From NCBI GenBank assembly GCA_003235435.1, contig QJWF01000040.1:1-6886 (forward strand): a stretch of 6,886 nucleotides of DNA. Direction: 5' to 3'. The notes under the pieces were generated by a model that saw only the letters and a list, made by a program, of their open reading frames with translations, was not told the DNA's origin and ran no database searches. Within the stretch, counting starts at the first letter, position 1. Each line of letters opens with the position of its first letter. Made by a program: the position numbers and the translations under genes. Origin of the DNA: Nitrosomonadales bacterium (GTDB lineage Bacteria > Pseudomonadota > Gammaproteobacteria > Burkholderiales > Gallionellaceae). Positions 1-6,349 of this stretch are shown piece by piece.

Positions 1-402
1 ATATACCACCAGCAACTGCCCGGCGATGTGAGCGAAAGCGGCACAGATGCTGTGGGTGACAGGGCCAAACCAGCGCACAGGCAAATACTGCGCGAATGCC
101 AGCACGATCAGACTGAAAACCGCGCCGGACAGGCCGAGGAAGAATCCCGGTGCCAGAAAATTTCCGAACAGCAGGCTGCCAGCCATCACGCGCAACAGCG
201 ACACCCATGCCGCCATGCGCCAACCATAACGTGCCAGCACGATCAGCGTGACGATGTTTGCCAGCCCGGGCTTCACTCCGGGGAGCGGCGAAGGTACAGC
301 ACTTTCCAGAACCGTCAGTCCGAGTGCCACCGCCGCCATGCGTGCAATTTGGTGGTCTTCGGCGGTGGTTTCGAGGCGGAGCGGTCCAGTATTCAATTGC
401 AT
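1..402 (-). CDS. Gx transporter family membrane protein (heptaprenyl diphosphate synthase component I-like), C terminus cut off by window edge
   Basis: Reverse translation from the ATG at 402 stays open for 134 codons to the window edge, so the C-terminal part (perhaps 40-50 residues, judged from a remembered family length of about 175) is missing. The protein is very hydrophobic with several predicted membrane helices (roughly residues 20-36, 47-60, 63-80, 86-104 and 115-134). The motif PGVKPGLANIVTL (41-53) after an ES-P-P stretch is the hallmark of the Gx transporter / Hpre_diP_synt_I family. Despite the old name, such proteins are not proven prenyl synthase subunits; they resemble small membrane substrate-binding components and the substrate is unknown. 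It follows the NusG-II gene by 12 bp in the same reading frame. No Shine-Dalgarno precedes the ATG (the leader is AT-rich), so translational coupling is likely. Family assignment is firm; function is open. Confidence 0.85.
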   Translation of the reverse strand, partial: MQLNTGPLRLETTAEDHQIARMAAVALGLTVLESAVPSPLPGVKPGLANIVTLIVLARYGWRMAAWVSLLRVMAGSLLFGNFLAPGFFLGLSGAVFSLIVLAFAQYLPVRWFGPVTHSICAAFAHIAGQLLVVY

Positions 403-414
403 AAAAATATATTG

Positions 415-795
415 CTAGTAATTGAGACTGTCGTATCGTTTTTTGCTACCTGCCAATTCGATGCTTACCTGATTTGGGAGGCATAGTGCAATCTCTCCTG
501 CTTGTTGCAGCCAGCCCTGGCGCACACAGTATTGTCGAGGGCTGGGATCTGAGGCGATGCGCGCCTTGCGTTGTTTGATGCTGATGATGCTGATCCCCAG
601 CGGACCGGGCACTTCGATGTGCTGATCACGAGACAAAGGGACTTCACGGAAAATTTTTCCGCCGCTGCGGATGATCGCCTTGTCGGCAAGTTCCCCGCCC
701 CACAATTCGACTGTAATAAGCAATACGCCAATGCTACCGAGTATTATGGTCAACCAGTCGCCTGATTTGATGTGTGACAGAGAAGCTGAGAGCAT
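415..795 (-). CDS. NusG domain II-containing small membrane-anchored protein
   Basis: This 126-residue protein has a short N terminus with one lysine, a single membrane helix (about residues 14-32) and a C-terminal domain (about 38-115) matching the NusG_II family. Visible motifs are a VPGPLG turn (62-67), CVRQGW (90-95) and CLPNQV (105-110). The positive-inside rule places the domain outside the cytoplasm, where C90 and C105 could form a disulfide or bind a ligand. It is not the transcription factor NusG and lacks that protein's N-terminal domain. Homologues are commonly paired with a Gx transporter gene, as here. The ATG lies 4 bp after the rapZ stop, without a clear Shine-Dalgarno, which suggests coupling to rapZ translation. 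The biochemical role is unknown; association with flavin, quinone or other cofactor metabolism is only an inference from family neighbourhoods. Confidence 0.8.
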   Translation of the reverse strand: MLSASLSHIKSGDWLTIILGSIGVLLITVELWGGELADKAIIRSGGKIFREVPLSRDQHIEVPGPLGISIISIKQRKARIASDPSPRQYCVRQGWLQQAGEIALCLPNQVSIELAGSKKRYDSLNY

Positions 796-799
796 GGGG

Positions 800-1636
800 T
801 CAAGTCAGTTCGCGGTGGCGCACCAGCACCTGTTGCTTGTCCTGAAAATAAGCCGAGAGTTTTTCGACGAGATAGACAGAGCGGTGCTGGCCGCCAGTAC
901 AGCCGATGGCAACGGTAAGGTAGCTGCGGTTATCCGCAACAAAACCGGGGAGCCAGCGATCGAGGAAATCAAGAATATCATTGAACATCTGTTGCACGCT
1001 CGGGGTATTGTCCAGGAATTTTATCACCGCGGTGTCGCGTCCGGTCAATGGGCGCAGCAGTGCCTCGTAGTGGGGGTTGGGCAGGCAGCGCACATCGAAC
1101 ACGAAGTCAGCATCCAGCGGGATTCCATGCTTGTAGCCGAAGGATTCAAAAAGCAGCGTTAGGCGTGCTCGATCCAGTTTGATGAATTGTTTCACCCTGG
1201 CCCGAAGCGCGTTGGCATTGAGTTCACTGGTGTCGATATGATGGCCGATGTCGCTGATCCCGGCGAGCAATTCGCGCTCGTGTTGCACGCATTCAGGCAG
1301 TGTGCGCCGTCCATCGCTGAGCGGGTGCAGGCGGCGAGTTTCCGAAAAGCGCTTTACCAAAGTGTCGCTTTGCGCATCCAGAAACAGTACATGCACTTCC
1401 ACGCCTTGTTTCCTTATTTGCTGCATCAGTGGAGGAAGATGCTGCACGCTGTTTGCGCTGCGCACGTCTATGCTCACTGCGATATTGTGATAACCAGCCT
1501 GTTGCAAGTGCTCCACCAGTGCGGCAAGAAGATCGGCTGGCAGATTGTCCACGCAATAGAAACCGCTGTCTTCCAATACCTTTAGAGTGATGCTCTTGCC
1601 TGAGCCGGACAAGCCGCTAATCAAATACAGCTGCAT
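800..1636 (-). CDS. rapZ: RapZ, RNase adapter / glucosamine-6-phosphate-sensing nucleotide-binding protein
   Basis: The product has 278 residues from ATG 1636, close to the E. coli protein (284). An N-terminal P-loop domain carries Walker A GLSGSGKS (8-15), the FYCVDNLP segment (26-33), a Walker B-like VHVLFLDA (81-88), TRRLHPLS (100-107) and DTSE (135-138). The C-terminal domain (about 155-278) carries [22 protein letters not shown] (179-189) and [13 protein letters not shown] (243-255). In enterobacteria RapZ senses glucosamine-6-phosphate and delivers the sRNA GlmZ to RNase E, tuning GlmS and cell-envelope precursor supply. An sRNA partner in betaproteobacteria is not established. A TTG at 1651 would add five residues and overlap the hprK stop, but ATG 1636 gives the usual [15 protein letters not shown] start. 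Neither has a strong ribosome binding site, fitting coupling to hprK. The C terminus lacks the basic tail of the E. coli protein. Confidence 0.95.
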   Translation of the reverse strand: MQLYLISGLSGSGKSITLKVLEDSGFYCVDNLPADLLAALVEHLQQAGYHNIAVSIDVRSANSVQHLPPLMQQIRKQGVEVHVLFLDAQSDTLVKRFSETRRLHPLSDGRRTLPECVQHERELLAGISDIGHHIDTSELNANALRARVKQFIKLDRARLTLLFESFGYKHGIPLDADFVFDVRCLPNPHYEALLRPLTGRDTAVIKFLDNTPSVQQMFNDILDFLDRWLPGFVADNRSYLTVAIGCTGGQHRSVYLVEKLSAYFQDKQQVLVRHRELT

Positions 1637-1647
1637 ATGCTGGGGAT

Positions 1648-2577
1648 TCAATCATTCAGCAACAACTGGTCATGACGCGCAATGAATTCCTGCATGCTGT
1701 CAATGCCGCGCTGTTGCAGCACAAAATTGCGTGCGGCTGCCTCAACGAGCACCGCGAGATTGCGTCCAGCGACCACCGGGATATTCACGGTGGTGATGTT
1801 CACGCCGAGGATCTCCTGATGGGAAGCATTCAAGGGAAGGCGTTCTACTTGTGATAAATCGCCGCCGGGAGGACGATGCAGATGCACAATCAGCTTGAGA
1901 CTCTTTTTCCGCCGCACCGCTGTCTCGCCGAACATGATGCGGATGTTAAGCACACCCAAGCCGCGAACTTCGAGGAAATCCCGCAGCAATTCCGGGCAGC
2001 GTCCCTCAAGCGTATCCGGTGCGATATGGTGCAATTCAACGATGTCGTCGGCAACCAATCCGCTGCCGCGTGTGATAAGCTCCAGTCCGAGTTCACTTTT
2101 TCCGACAGCGCTTTCGCCGGTGATCATGACGCCGACACCCAGCACATCCAGAAACACGCCATGGCGTGTTGTGGATTCAGCAAGCGCTTTGGCAAGATAG
2201 TGGCGGATCAGCCACATCAGCTGCACGCTGGGTTTTGGGGAACAAAACAGAGGTATGTGGGATTGGTTTGCAAATGCGATCAGTTTTTCCGGGATATCGT
2301 TGGTACCTGCCACGATCAGGCAGGTCGTGCCACTTTGTTCGATTTTCCGAAATGCTTTGTTGAGCTGCTCATCATTCAGTGAACGCATATAATCCAGTTC
2401 GATCTCGCTCAAAACCTGCACCCAGTTCGGGTGGACCAAGTTGAGGTGGCCGACTATCCCTTTGTTGGAGGCGATAACCTCTTTGTTGTCGATGATGCGG
2501 TCGCTGCCGTCCTTGCCTGCTACGCGGCTTAATTCGAGCCGTGCCTGCTTGTCATGGAATTTAGGATCTGCTTTCAT
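1648..2577 (-). CDS. hprK: HPr kinase/phosphorylase
   Basis: This 309-residue bifunctional enzyme phosphorylates and dephosphorylates HPr on its regulatory serine. The N-terminal domain (about 1-130) includes the conserved [14 protein letters not shown] (43-56). The catalytic domain has H139, Walker A GESAVGKS (154-161), the acidic pair D177-D178 and the HprK signature [20 protein letters not shown] (203-222), so all key catalytic features are present. The length is near the family norm of about 310-320. The ATG overlaps the ptsN stop (ATGA, 4-bp overlap). A TGGAG Shine-Dalgarno sits 9 nt upstream, inside ptsN, so the two are translationally coupled. In Proteobacteria that have it, HprK acts within a truncated, mainly regulatory phosphotransferase system together with EIIA-Ntr and HPr rather than in classic carbon catabolite repression. 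HPr itself is not in the window. The rapZ start lies just after or overlapping its stop. Confidence 0.97.
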   Translation of the reverse strand: MKADPKFHDKQARLELSRVAGKDGSDRIIDNKEVIASNKGIVGHLNLVHPNWVQVLSEIELDYMRSLNDEQLNKAFRKIEQSGTTCLIVAGTNDIPEKLIAFANQSHIPLFCSPKPSVQLMWLIRHYLAKALAESTTRHGVFLDVLGVGVMITGESAVGKSELGLELITRGSGLVADDIVELHHIAPDTLEGRCPELLRDFLEVRGLGVLNIRIMFGETAVRRKKSLKLIVHLHRPPGGDLSQVERLPLNASHQEILGVNITTVNIPVVAGRNLAVLVEAAARNFVLQQRGIDSMQEFIARHDQLLLND

Positions 2578-3035
2578 GCGGTACTGCTCCAGTCATAGAA
2601 CAACTGATGGATGCTGGCAGTGTCCTCGCTCGCGAGGAGGCGATTGCGGAACTGGGAGTCGCTGAACATCTGGGCCAGTTCGCCGAGGATTTGCAGATGC
2701 AGATCGTTGGCCCTGTCCGGTACAAGAAGCACGAAAATCAGATTTACCGGCAATCCATCTGGAGCATCGAACGGGATCGGGTGTGTGGTTTTGACGAAAG
2801 CTGCGGTCGCGTCGCGCAACTTGGAGATACGCCCATGAGGGATAGCCACTCCCTGTCCCAGCCCGGTCGAGCCCAGCTTTTCGCGCGCGAACAAGCTGTC
2901 AAAAACCATGCTGCGGCCGATCTGCTGGTTGTTTTCAAACAGCAATCCTACACGTTCGAATACACGTTTCTTGCTGGTGGATTCGCTGTCCAGCAGAATA
3001 TTATCGGGGAGCAAAATTTTGCTGATTAGGTTCAT
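2574..3035 (-). CDS. ptsN: PTS IIA-like nitrogen regulatory protein (EIIA-Ntr)
   Basis: The 153-residue product has the EIIA fructose/mannitol-type fold throughout. The phosphoacceptor is H67 in GQGVAIPHGR (60-69), preceded by FDSLFAREKLGSTGLG (45-60). The segment VNLIFVLLVPDRANDLHLQIL forms the core strand and the second conserved histidine region. It accepts phosphate from HPr-like NPr and, in its unphosphorylated form, regulates potassium transport and stress or nitrogen responses in bacteria where this was studied; it transports no sugar. The length matches E. coli PtsN (163) minus a few terminal residues. The ATG at 3035 is preceded by a modest AGG-type site about 9 nt upstream. The gene lies 53 bp after hpf and overlaps hprK by 4 bp, so phosphocarrier regulation and HPr kinase are co-expressed. 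Confidence 0.96.
   Translation of the reverse strand: MNLISKILLPDNILLDSESTSKKRVFERVGLLFENNQQIGRSMVFDSLFAREKLGSTGLGQGVAIPHGRISKLRDATAAFVKTTHPIPFDAPDGLPVNLIFVLLVPDRANDLHLQILGELAQMFSDSQFRNRLLASEDTASIHQLFYDWSSTA
2587..2591 (-). promoter_or_regulatory. Ribosome binding site of hprK inside the end of ptsN
   Basis: TGGAG on the minus strand lies 9 nt before the hprK ATG, within the last codons of ptsN. Combined with the ATGA stop/start overlap it supports start 2577 and reinitiation-type coupling. Confidence 0.6.
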
Positions 3036-3088
3036 GGCGTCGACCTGCTCTGGTAAGTATTTGGCAGCGATGGCGGATTTCGTAGTTG

Positions 3089-3412
3089 CTATTCTGCAGT
3101 GCCGTGCTTGCCGGTATCGTCATGGCGCCGAGCAGTCTGCTTTTCCTTGTGCCTTCTCACCTGGCGCTCCAGTTTGTCTACCAGCATATCAATCGCCGCA
3201 TACAGGTTCTCGTCTTCACATTCGACGAATAGGTTTTTGCCGCTGATATGTATGGTGGCTTCGGCTTTTTGCTGCAGTTTTTCAACCGAAAGTATGATGT
3301 TCATGTCTATGACATGATCGAAATGGCGTTTGATCTTGCCGAACTTTTCGTTTACATAGCCGCGAATCGCGGGAGTGATTTCAAGATGCCGGCCTGTCAG
3401 TTGAAGATTCAT
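3089..3412 (-). CDS. hpf: Short-form ribosome hibernation promoting factor (HPF/RaiA family)
   Basis: This 107-residue cytoplasmic protein has the S30AE/sigma-54 modulation domain. It opens with MNLQLTGRHLEITPAIRGYV, followed by the basic helix KFGKIKRHFDHVIDMN. A strand-rich middle (AEATIHISGKNLFVECEDENLYAAIDML) leads to a second basic helix, KLERQVRRHKEK. It binds the decoding site of the 30S subunit when growth slows, blocking translation and promoting inactive 100S ribosomes. Length matches the short (gammaproteobacterial) form; there is no long C-terminal dimerisation domain, only a charged tail. A GTG one codon upstream (3415) is possible, but the AAGGAG at 3419-3424 is ideally spaced (6 nt) from ATG 3412. 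The gene lies 14 bp after rpoN, the usual linkage that gave the family its old name, modulation protein of sigma-54. Confidence 0.95.
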   Translation of the reverse strand: MNLQLTGRHLEITPAIRGYVNEKFGKIKRHFDHVIDMNIILSVEKLQQKAEATIHISGKNLFVECEDENLYAAIDMLVDKLERQVRRHKEKQTARRHDDTGKHGTAE

Positions 3413-3418
3413 CACTAG

Positions 3419-3424
3419 CTCCTT
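3419..3424 (-). promoter_or_regulatory. Strong Shine-Dalgarno sequence of hpf
   Basis: Read on the minus strand, AAGGAG begins two bases after the rpoN stop codon and ends 6 nt before ATG 3412. It decides between the adjacent GTG (3 nt spacing, too close) and ATG starts. It is the best match to the anti-Shine-Dalgarno sequence at any gene start in this window, suggesting that hpf is translated more efficiently than its neighbours. Confidence 0.85.
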
Positions 3425-3426
3425 TG

Positions 3427-4857
3427 TTAGAGTGATTTACGGAGATTAACCGGGAGGATATGCATGGACTCCCGGTACTTTGCTATGGTACGCCGGGCGA
3501 CGACAATGCCCTGCTGTGCCAGGATTTCTGACATGCGACTGTCGGTAAGGGGTTTGCGCACGTCTTCCTCGCTGACCAGTTGTTTTATCAATTCTCGTAT
3601 CGCAGTGGAAGAGCATGTGCCTCCACTATCAGTAGCCAAACCACTGCAAAAGAAATGCTTGAATTCATAAATGCCGCGTGGAGTCAGCATGAATTTCTGG
3701 GTGGTGCTGCGGGATATGGTGGATTCATGCAATTCAAGGGCATCCGCGATCTCCCGCAACACCAGAGGGCGCATGCTGATCTCGCCATGCTCGAAAAAAT
3801 CGCTTTGCCTTTCGACGATGGCTTCGGCAACACGCAAAATTGTGTCAAAACGCTGCTGCAGGTTTTTTATCAACCACTTTGCTTCCTGTAATTGGGTGGC
3901 CAATTGGGAGGAGTTGTTTTCACCCCTCTGTTGCAATATATTTGCGTAAATCTTGTTGACGCGGAGCTTGGGCAACGCTTCTGCATTAAGCCTGACACGC
4001 CATTTGTTTTTGTGCTTTTCCACGATCACGTCCGGCACCACGTAATCTGCGATACTATGGCCGAATTCCGAGCCGGGCTTTGGGTTTAGGCAGACTATCA
4101 GTTGCTGGGCGGCGCGCAGTTCGTCGTCCGAGCAGCGCAACAGCTTTTTGATCTTGGCGAAATCATGTGCTGCAAGCAGATCCAGATGATTGGTCACCAG
4201 TCTGACCGCCAGTTCGAGGTGCTGAGTGTCTTCGGGAAGAGCCTTAAGTTGCAGGGTCAGGCACTCGCCAAGATTACGGGCACCCAGACCGGGCAGGTCC
4301 AGATGCTGGAGCTGTATCAGCGCTGTTTCCAGATCATCCAGCGTGATTTCCAACTCGTCGGGCAACAGTTCCGCCAGCTCCTCAAGATTCTGCGCAAGAT
4401 AGCCATTTTCGTCCAAAGCGTCGATCAACAACCCGACCACCTTTCGATCTTTTCCCTCAATTGAGCTGATGGCCAATTGGTTATGCAGATGAGAGCTCAA
4501 GCTGGCTTGTTCGGCGGCCTGTTCGGGGAAGGAGTCGTCCTCGTCGTCCTCGCCTCGCGCAATGCTGCCACCGGTATTCCAATCAGCGGGTTCGTTTCCG
4601 AAATCGTCAGCGCCTTGATCATTGTTACGGGTTTGCTCGGATTCCTCATTGGATGCGGTAGCCTGGCCTTTCGGCTCCAACGTGAAGTCACGGATAGTAG
4701 ACTCATCATCAACTTCCAGCATGGGGTTTTCTTCGAGCATGCGAGCAACTTCCTGATGCATGTCCAAAGTGGAAAGTTGCAGCAAACGGATAGCCTGTTG
4801 CAACTGAGGAGTAAGCGTCAGTTGCTGGGACAGTCGGAGTTGTAGAGCGGGTTTCAT
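3427..4857 (-). CDS. rpoN: RNA polymerase sigma-54 factor
   Basis: The protein has 476 residues and is full length for the family. Region I (1-50) is glutamine/leucine-rich (QQLTLTPQLQQAIRLLQLST) and contacts activators and core polymerase. Region II (about 50-117) is a strongly acidic, variable linker. The core-binding domain covers about 118-300, including LPGLGARNLGECL (188-200). The DNA-binding part has a helix-turn-helix around 367-386 (LREIADALELHESTISR) and ends with the RpoN box ARRTIAKYRE (454-463). The box has isoleucine where valine is commonest, a conservative change. Sigma-54 recognises -24/-12 promoters and needs AAA+ enhancer-binding proteins; none is encoded here. It lies 31 bp after lptB and 14 bp before hpf. 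The ribosome binding site is weak (AGG close to the ATG). Confidence 0.98.
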   Translation of the reverse strand: MKPALQLRLSQQLTLTPQLQQAIRLLQLSTLDMHQEVARMLEENPMLEVDDESTIRDFTLEPKGQATASNEESEQTRNNDQGADDFGNEPADWNTGGSIARGEDDEDDSFPEQAAEQASLSSHLHNQLAISSIEGKDRKVVGLLIDALDENGYLAQNLEELAELLPDELEITLDDLETALIQLQHLDLPGLGARNLGECLTLQLKALPEDTQHLELAVRLVTNHLDLLAAHDFAKIKKLLRCSDDELRAAQQLIVCLNPKPGSEFGHSIADYVVPDVIVEKHKNKWRVRLNAEALPKLRVNKIYANILQQRGENNSSQLATQLQEAKWLIKNLQQRFDTILRVAEAIVERQSDFFEHGEISMRPLVLREIADALELHESTISRSTTQKFMLTPRGIYEFKHFFCSGLATDSGGTCSSTAIRELIKQLVSEEDVRKPLTDSRMSEILAQQGIVVARRTIAKYRESMHILPVNLRKSL

Positions 4858-4876
4858 TGCCTGGTTTCGTGTACGG

Positions 4877-4890
4877 GACGCCTTCGCGTC
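4877..4890 (-). other. Small hairpin in the lptB-rpoN junction
   Basis: Read on the minus strand, GACGC-GAAG-GCGTC forms a perfect 5-bp GC-rich stem with a 4-nt loop, starting within the lptB stop codon and ending 19 nt before the rpoN ATG. There is no T-tract after it, so it is not an intrinsic terminator. It might affect mRNA processing or rpoN initiation, or be chance. Confidence 0.35.
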
Positions 4891-5611
4891 ATAGCTTGAA
4901 GTGCTCTCCCAGATATACTTTTCTCACGCCTTCATTATAAATGATTTCATCCGGCTTGCCTTCAGCCATTACCGAACCTGCATTGATGATATAGGCGCGA
5001 TCGCAGATGCCCAAAGTTTCACGCACGTTATGATCTGTGATCAGAACCCCGATGCCGCGATCCTTTAGAAAACGGATGATTTTCTGGATATCCAGCACTG
5101 CAATGGGGTCAACGCCCGCGAACGGTTCGTCAAGCAGGATGAAACGTGGTTCGGTCGCCAATGCTCGAGCGATTTCCACGCGCCGCCGTTCACCTCCGGA
5201 CAGGCTGACCGCAGGATTTTTTCTGATGTGAGTGATATGCAGATCCTCCAGCAATCCTTGCAGCCTGTTCTGTATTCCGTCCTCGGGGTGATTTTGCAAC
5301 TCCAGTACGGCACGGACGTTTTGCTCCACCGTCAGTCGCCTGAATATCGAGGCTTCCTGGGGAAGATAACCCAGACCCAAGCGAGCACGGCGATGTATCG
5401 GCAAGTGAGTGATATTCGTATCGTCGATGAAGATTTCCCCGCCATCCGCGGCAATTAGTCCGACGATCATGTAGAACATCGTGGTCTTGCCAGCGCCATT
5501 CGGTCCGAGCAATCCGACAACTTCACCGCTATTTAGCGATAACGAGGCGTCCTTCACTACGGTACGTGAGCCGTATTTTTTCTTCAGGCCTATTGCTCGC
5601 AATTCACTCAT
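4889..5611 (-). CDS. lptB: LPS export ABC transporter ATP-binding protein LptB
   Basis: The product has 240 residues, a complete ABC ATPase of the usual LptB length (241 in E. coli). Motifs in order are Walker [10 protein letters not shown] (36-44), Q-loop Q85 within [19 protein letters not shown], signature [15 protein letters not shown] (137-151), Walker B FILLDEP with catalytic E162, the AGVDP D-loop and switch H194 in ITDHNVRET. The Q-loop neighbourhood and the C-terminal VYLGEHFKL are characteristic of LptB rather than of general ABC proteins. A dimer on the cytoplasmic face powers LptF/LptG extraction of lipopolysaccharide from the inner membrane; lptFG are not in this window. The start lies 2 bp after the lptA stop with no separate ribosome binding site, so it is probably coupled to lptA. 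Confidence 0.98.
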   Translation of the reverse strand: MSELRAIGLKKKYGSRTVVKDASLSLNSGEVVGLLGPNGAGKTTMFYMIVGLIAADGGEIFIDDTNITHLPIHRRARLGLGYLPQEASIFRRLTVEQNVRAVLELQNHPEDGIQNRLQGLLEDLHITHIRKNPAVSLSGGERRRVEIARALATEPRFILLDEPFAGVDPIAVLDIQKIIRFLKDRGIGVLITDHNVRETLGICDRAYIINAGSVMAEGKPDEIIYNEGVRKVYLGEHFKL

Positions 5612-5613
5612 GG

Positions 5614-6225
5614 TTACTGCCGGGAGGAAGAGTTCTTGCCGGAAGCTCCATCCGGCAAGGGTTTGCTGGATGGAACCGAAGCTTCCGGTTTCGGCCTTGG
5701 TTGCAACACTGCGCGAACCCGTTTTGGTTCAGTACTGGTCGAACTTGTTCCACCGCTCACCTGGAATGTTTCGGTTTTCATGTTGTAGGTGATGTGGTCG
5801 CCGCGCACTTCGTCCAATTCACGCTTGACGCGCGCCTGTCCATAAAAGTCCACTGTACCGGTACGGGTGTCATATTCGATGCGCTCCCCATAACCCTCCA
5901 TGTATTCTTCCGAGCCTTCGCGTTTCTGCCTGAAACTGGCGGTATTGCCATACGCCTTGGTTTGCTGGAAACCGTCACCGCTTTTCAGAACTTCAATCCT
6001 GTCGCCACGTATCAGCAAACTGCCCTGGGCCAATCGCACGTTGCCTGAGAAAGTGCTGGTATTATGCTTATCATCGATCAGCACTTGGTCGGCTTCAAGG
6101 ATAAGCGGCTTGTCTCGGTCGGCATGTTCGGCAAAGCTTTCGGGCGAAAAGAGTAAAAAGGTTACCAGAAACAGGATATTCAACCCGGGGGAAACTTTCG
6201 CATGGAGGTAATATCGAGTTTCCAT
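5614..6225 (-). CDS. lptA: LPS transport periplasmic bridge protein LptA
   Basis: The precursor has 203 residues from ATG 6225. A signal peptide is visible: a basic N-region with K10, hydrophobic core [10 protein letters not shown] (17-26) and cleavage predicted after SFA (A32). The mature OstA/LptA beta-jellyroll domain (about 40-157) has the repeating [32 protein letters not shown] and [19 protein letters not shown] patterns. Subunits join head to tail between LptC and LptD to carry LPS across the periplasm. After the RVRAVLQPR motif (169-177) comes a 26-residue Pro/Ser/Lys-rich tail, probably disordered. The frame stays open upstream to an ATG at 6369 that overlaps lptC by 20 bp, but this would put 48 extra polar residues ahead of the signal peptide. 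ATG 6225 is therefore preferred, although its ribosome binding site is poor. Confidence 0.93.
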   Translation of the reverse strand: METRYYLHAKVSPGLNILFLVTFLLFSPESFAEHADRDKPLILEADQVLIDDKHNTSTFSGNVRLAQGSLLIRGDRIEVLKSGDGFQQTKAYGNTASFRQKREGSEEYMEGYGERIEYDTRTGTVDFYGQARVKRELDEVRGDHITYNMKTETFQVSGGTSSTSTEPKRVRAVLQPRPKPEASVPSSKPLPDGASGKNSSSRQ

Positions 6226-6349
6226 GAGAATTGCCGATAGCAGTGGCGGTGCCTGAGTCTCAAAGAGGTTTAATTGCCGGTCTATATTGCATGCCTCGGG
6301 ATCGCCTAGTTCGGATAAGCTTCTCCATTCGAGGCTATTCGGCGGGTAC
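6226..6349 (-). other. lptC-lptA intergenic interval, possible promoter region
   Basis: These 124 bp form the longest gap in the window. On the minus strand there is GAACTA (6307-6312), 15 bp, then TGCAAT (6286-6291), a weak resemblance to an extracytoplasmic-stress (sigma-E) promoter of the GAACTT-N15-TCTAA type. I see no strong sigma-70 boxes and no terminator. The lptA frame is open through the whole interval, so an extended lptA N terminus cannot be fully excluded. Confidence 0.25.

Noticed and set aside
224..236. TGGCACG on the minus strand resembling the -24 element of a sigma-54 promoter
   Set aside because: It lies within the Gx transporter coding region and has no TTGC -12 element at the required spacing.
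28..486. 152-codon plus-strand open frame, Gln/His/Arg-rich
   Set aside because: It lies antisense to the Gx transporter gene and the end of the NusG-II gene, whose minus-strand translations show clear family motifs. Its composition is that of a shadow frame.
671..1162. 163-codon plus-strand open frame
   Set aside because: Antisense to rapZ and NusG-II; no recognisable domain, and the minus-strand rapZ motifs are unambiguous.
1649..1651. TTG start for rapZ overlapping the hprK stop
   Set aside because: It would add five residues not usual for the family; ATG 1636 gives the standard N terminus directly before the P-loop. Not excluded, only less likely.
1876..2382. 168-codon plus-strand open frame, His/Cys/Phe-rich
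   Set aside because: Antisense to hprK, covering its Walker A and signature motif; a shadow of the conserved coding strand.
2607..3029. 140-codon plus-strand open frame
   Set aside because: An almost exact antisense mirror of ptsN, whose phosphohistidine motif is intact; no start context or family features.
4477..4845. 122-codon plus-strand frame with a hydrophobic membrane-like stretch
   Set aside because: Antisense to the acidic linker and region I of rpoN. Reverse-complemented Asp/Glu codons (GAN) give Val/Leu/Ile/Phe-type codons, which explains the apparent membrane segment.
6261..6293. Ten-codon mini-ORF (ATG CAA TAT ... TGA) on the minus strand upstream of lptA
   Set aside because: No ribosome binding site, very short, and no sign of an attenuation structure; likely chance.
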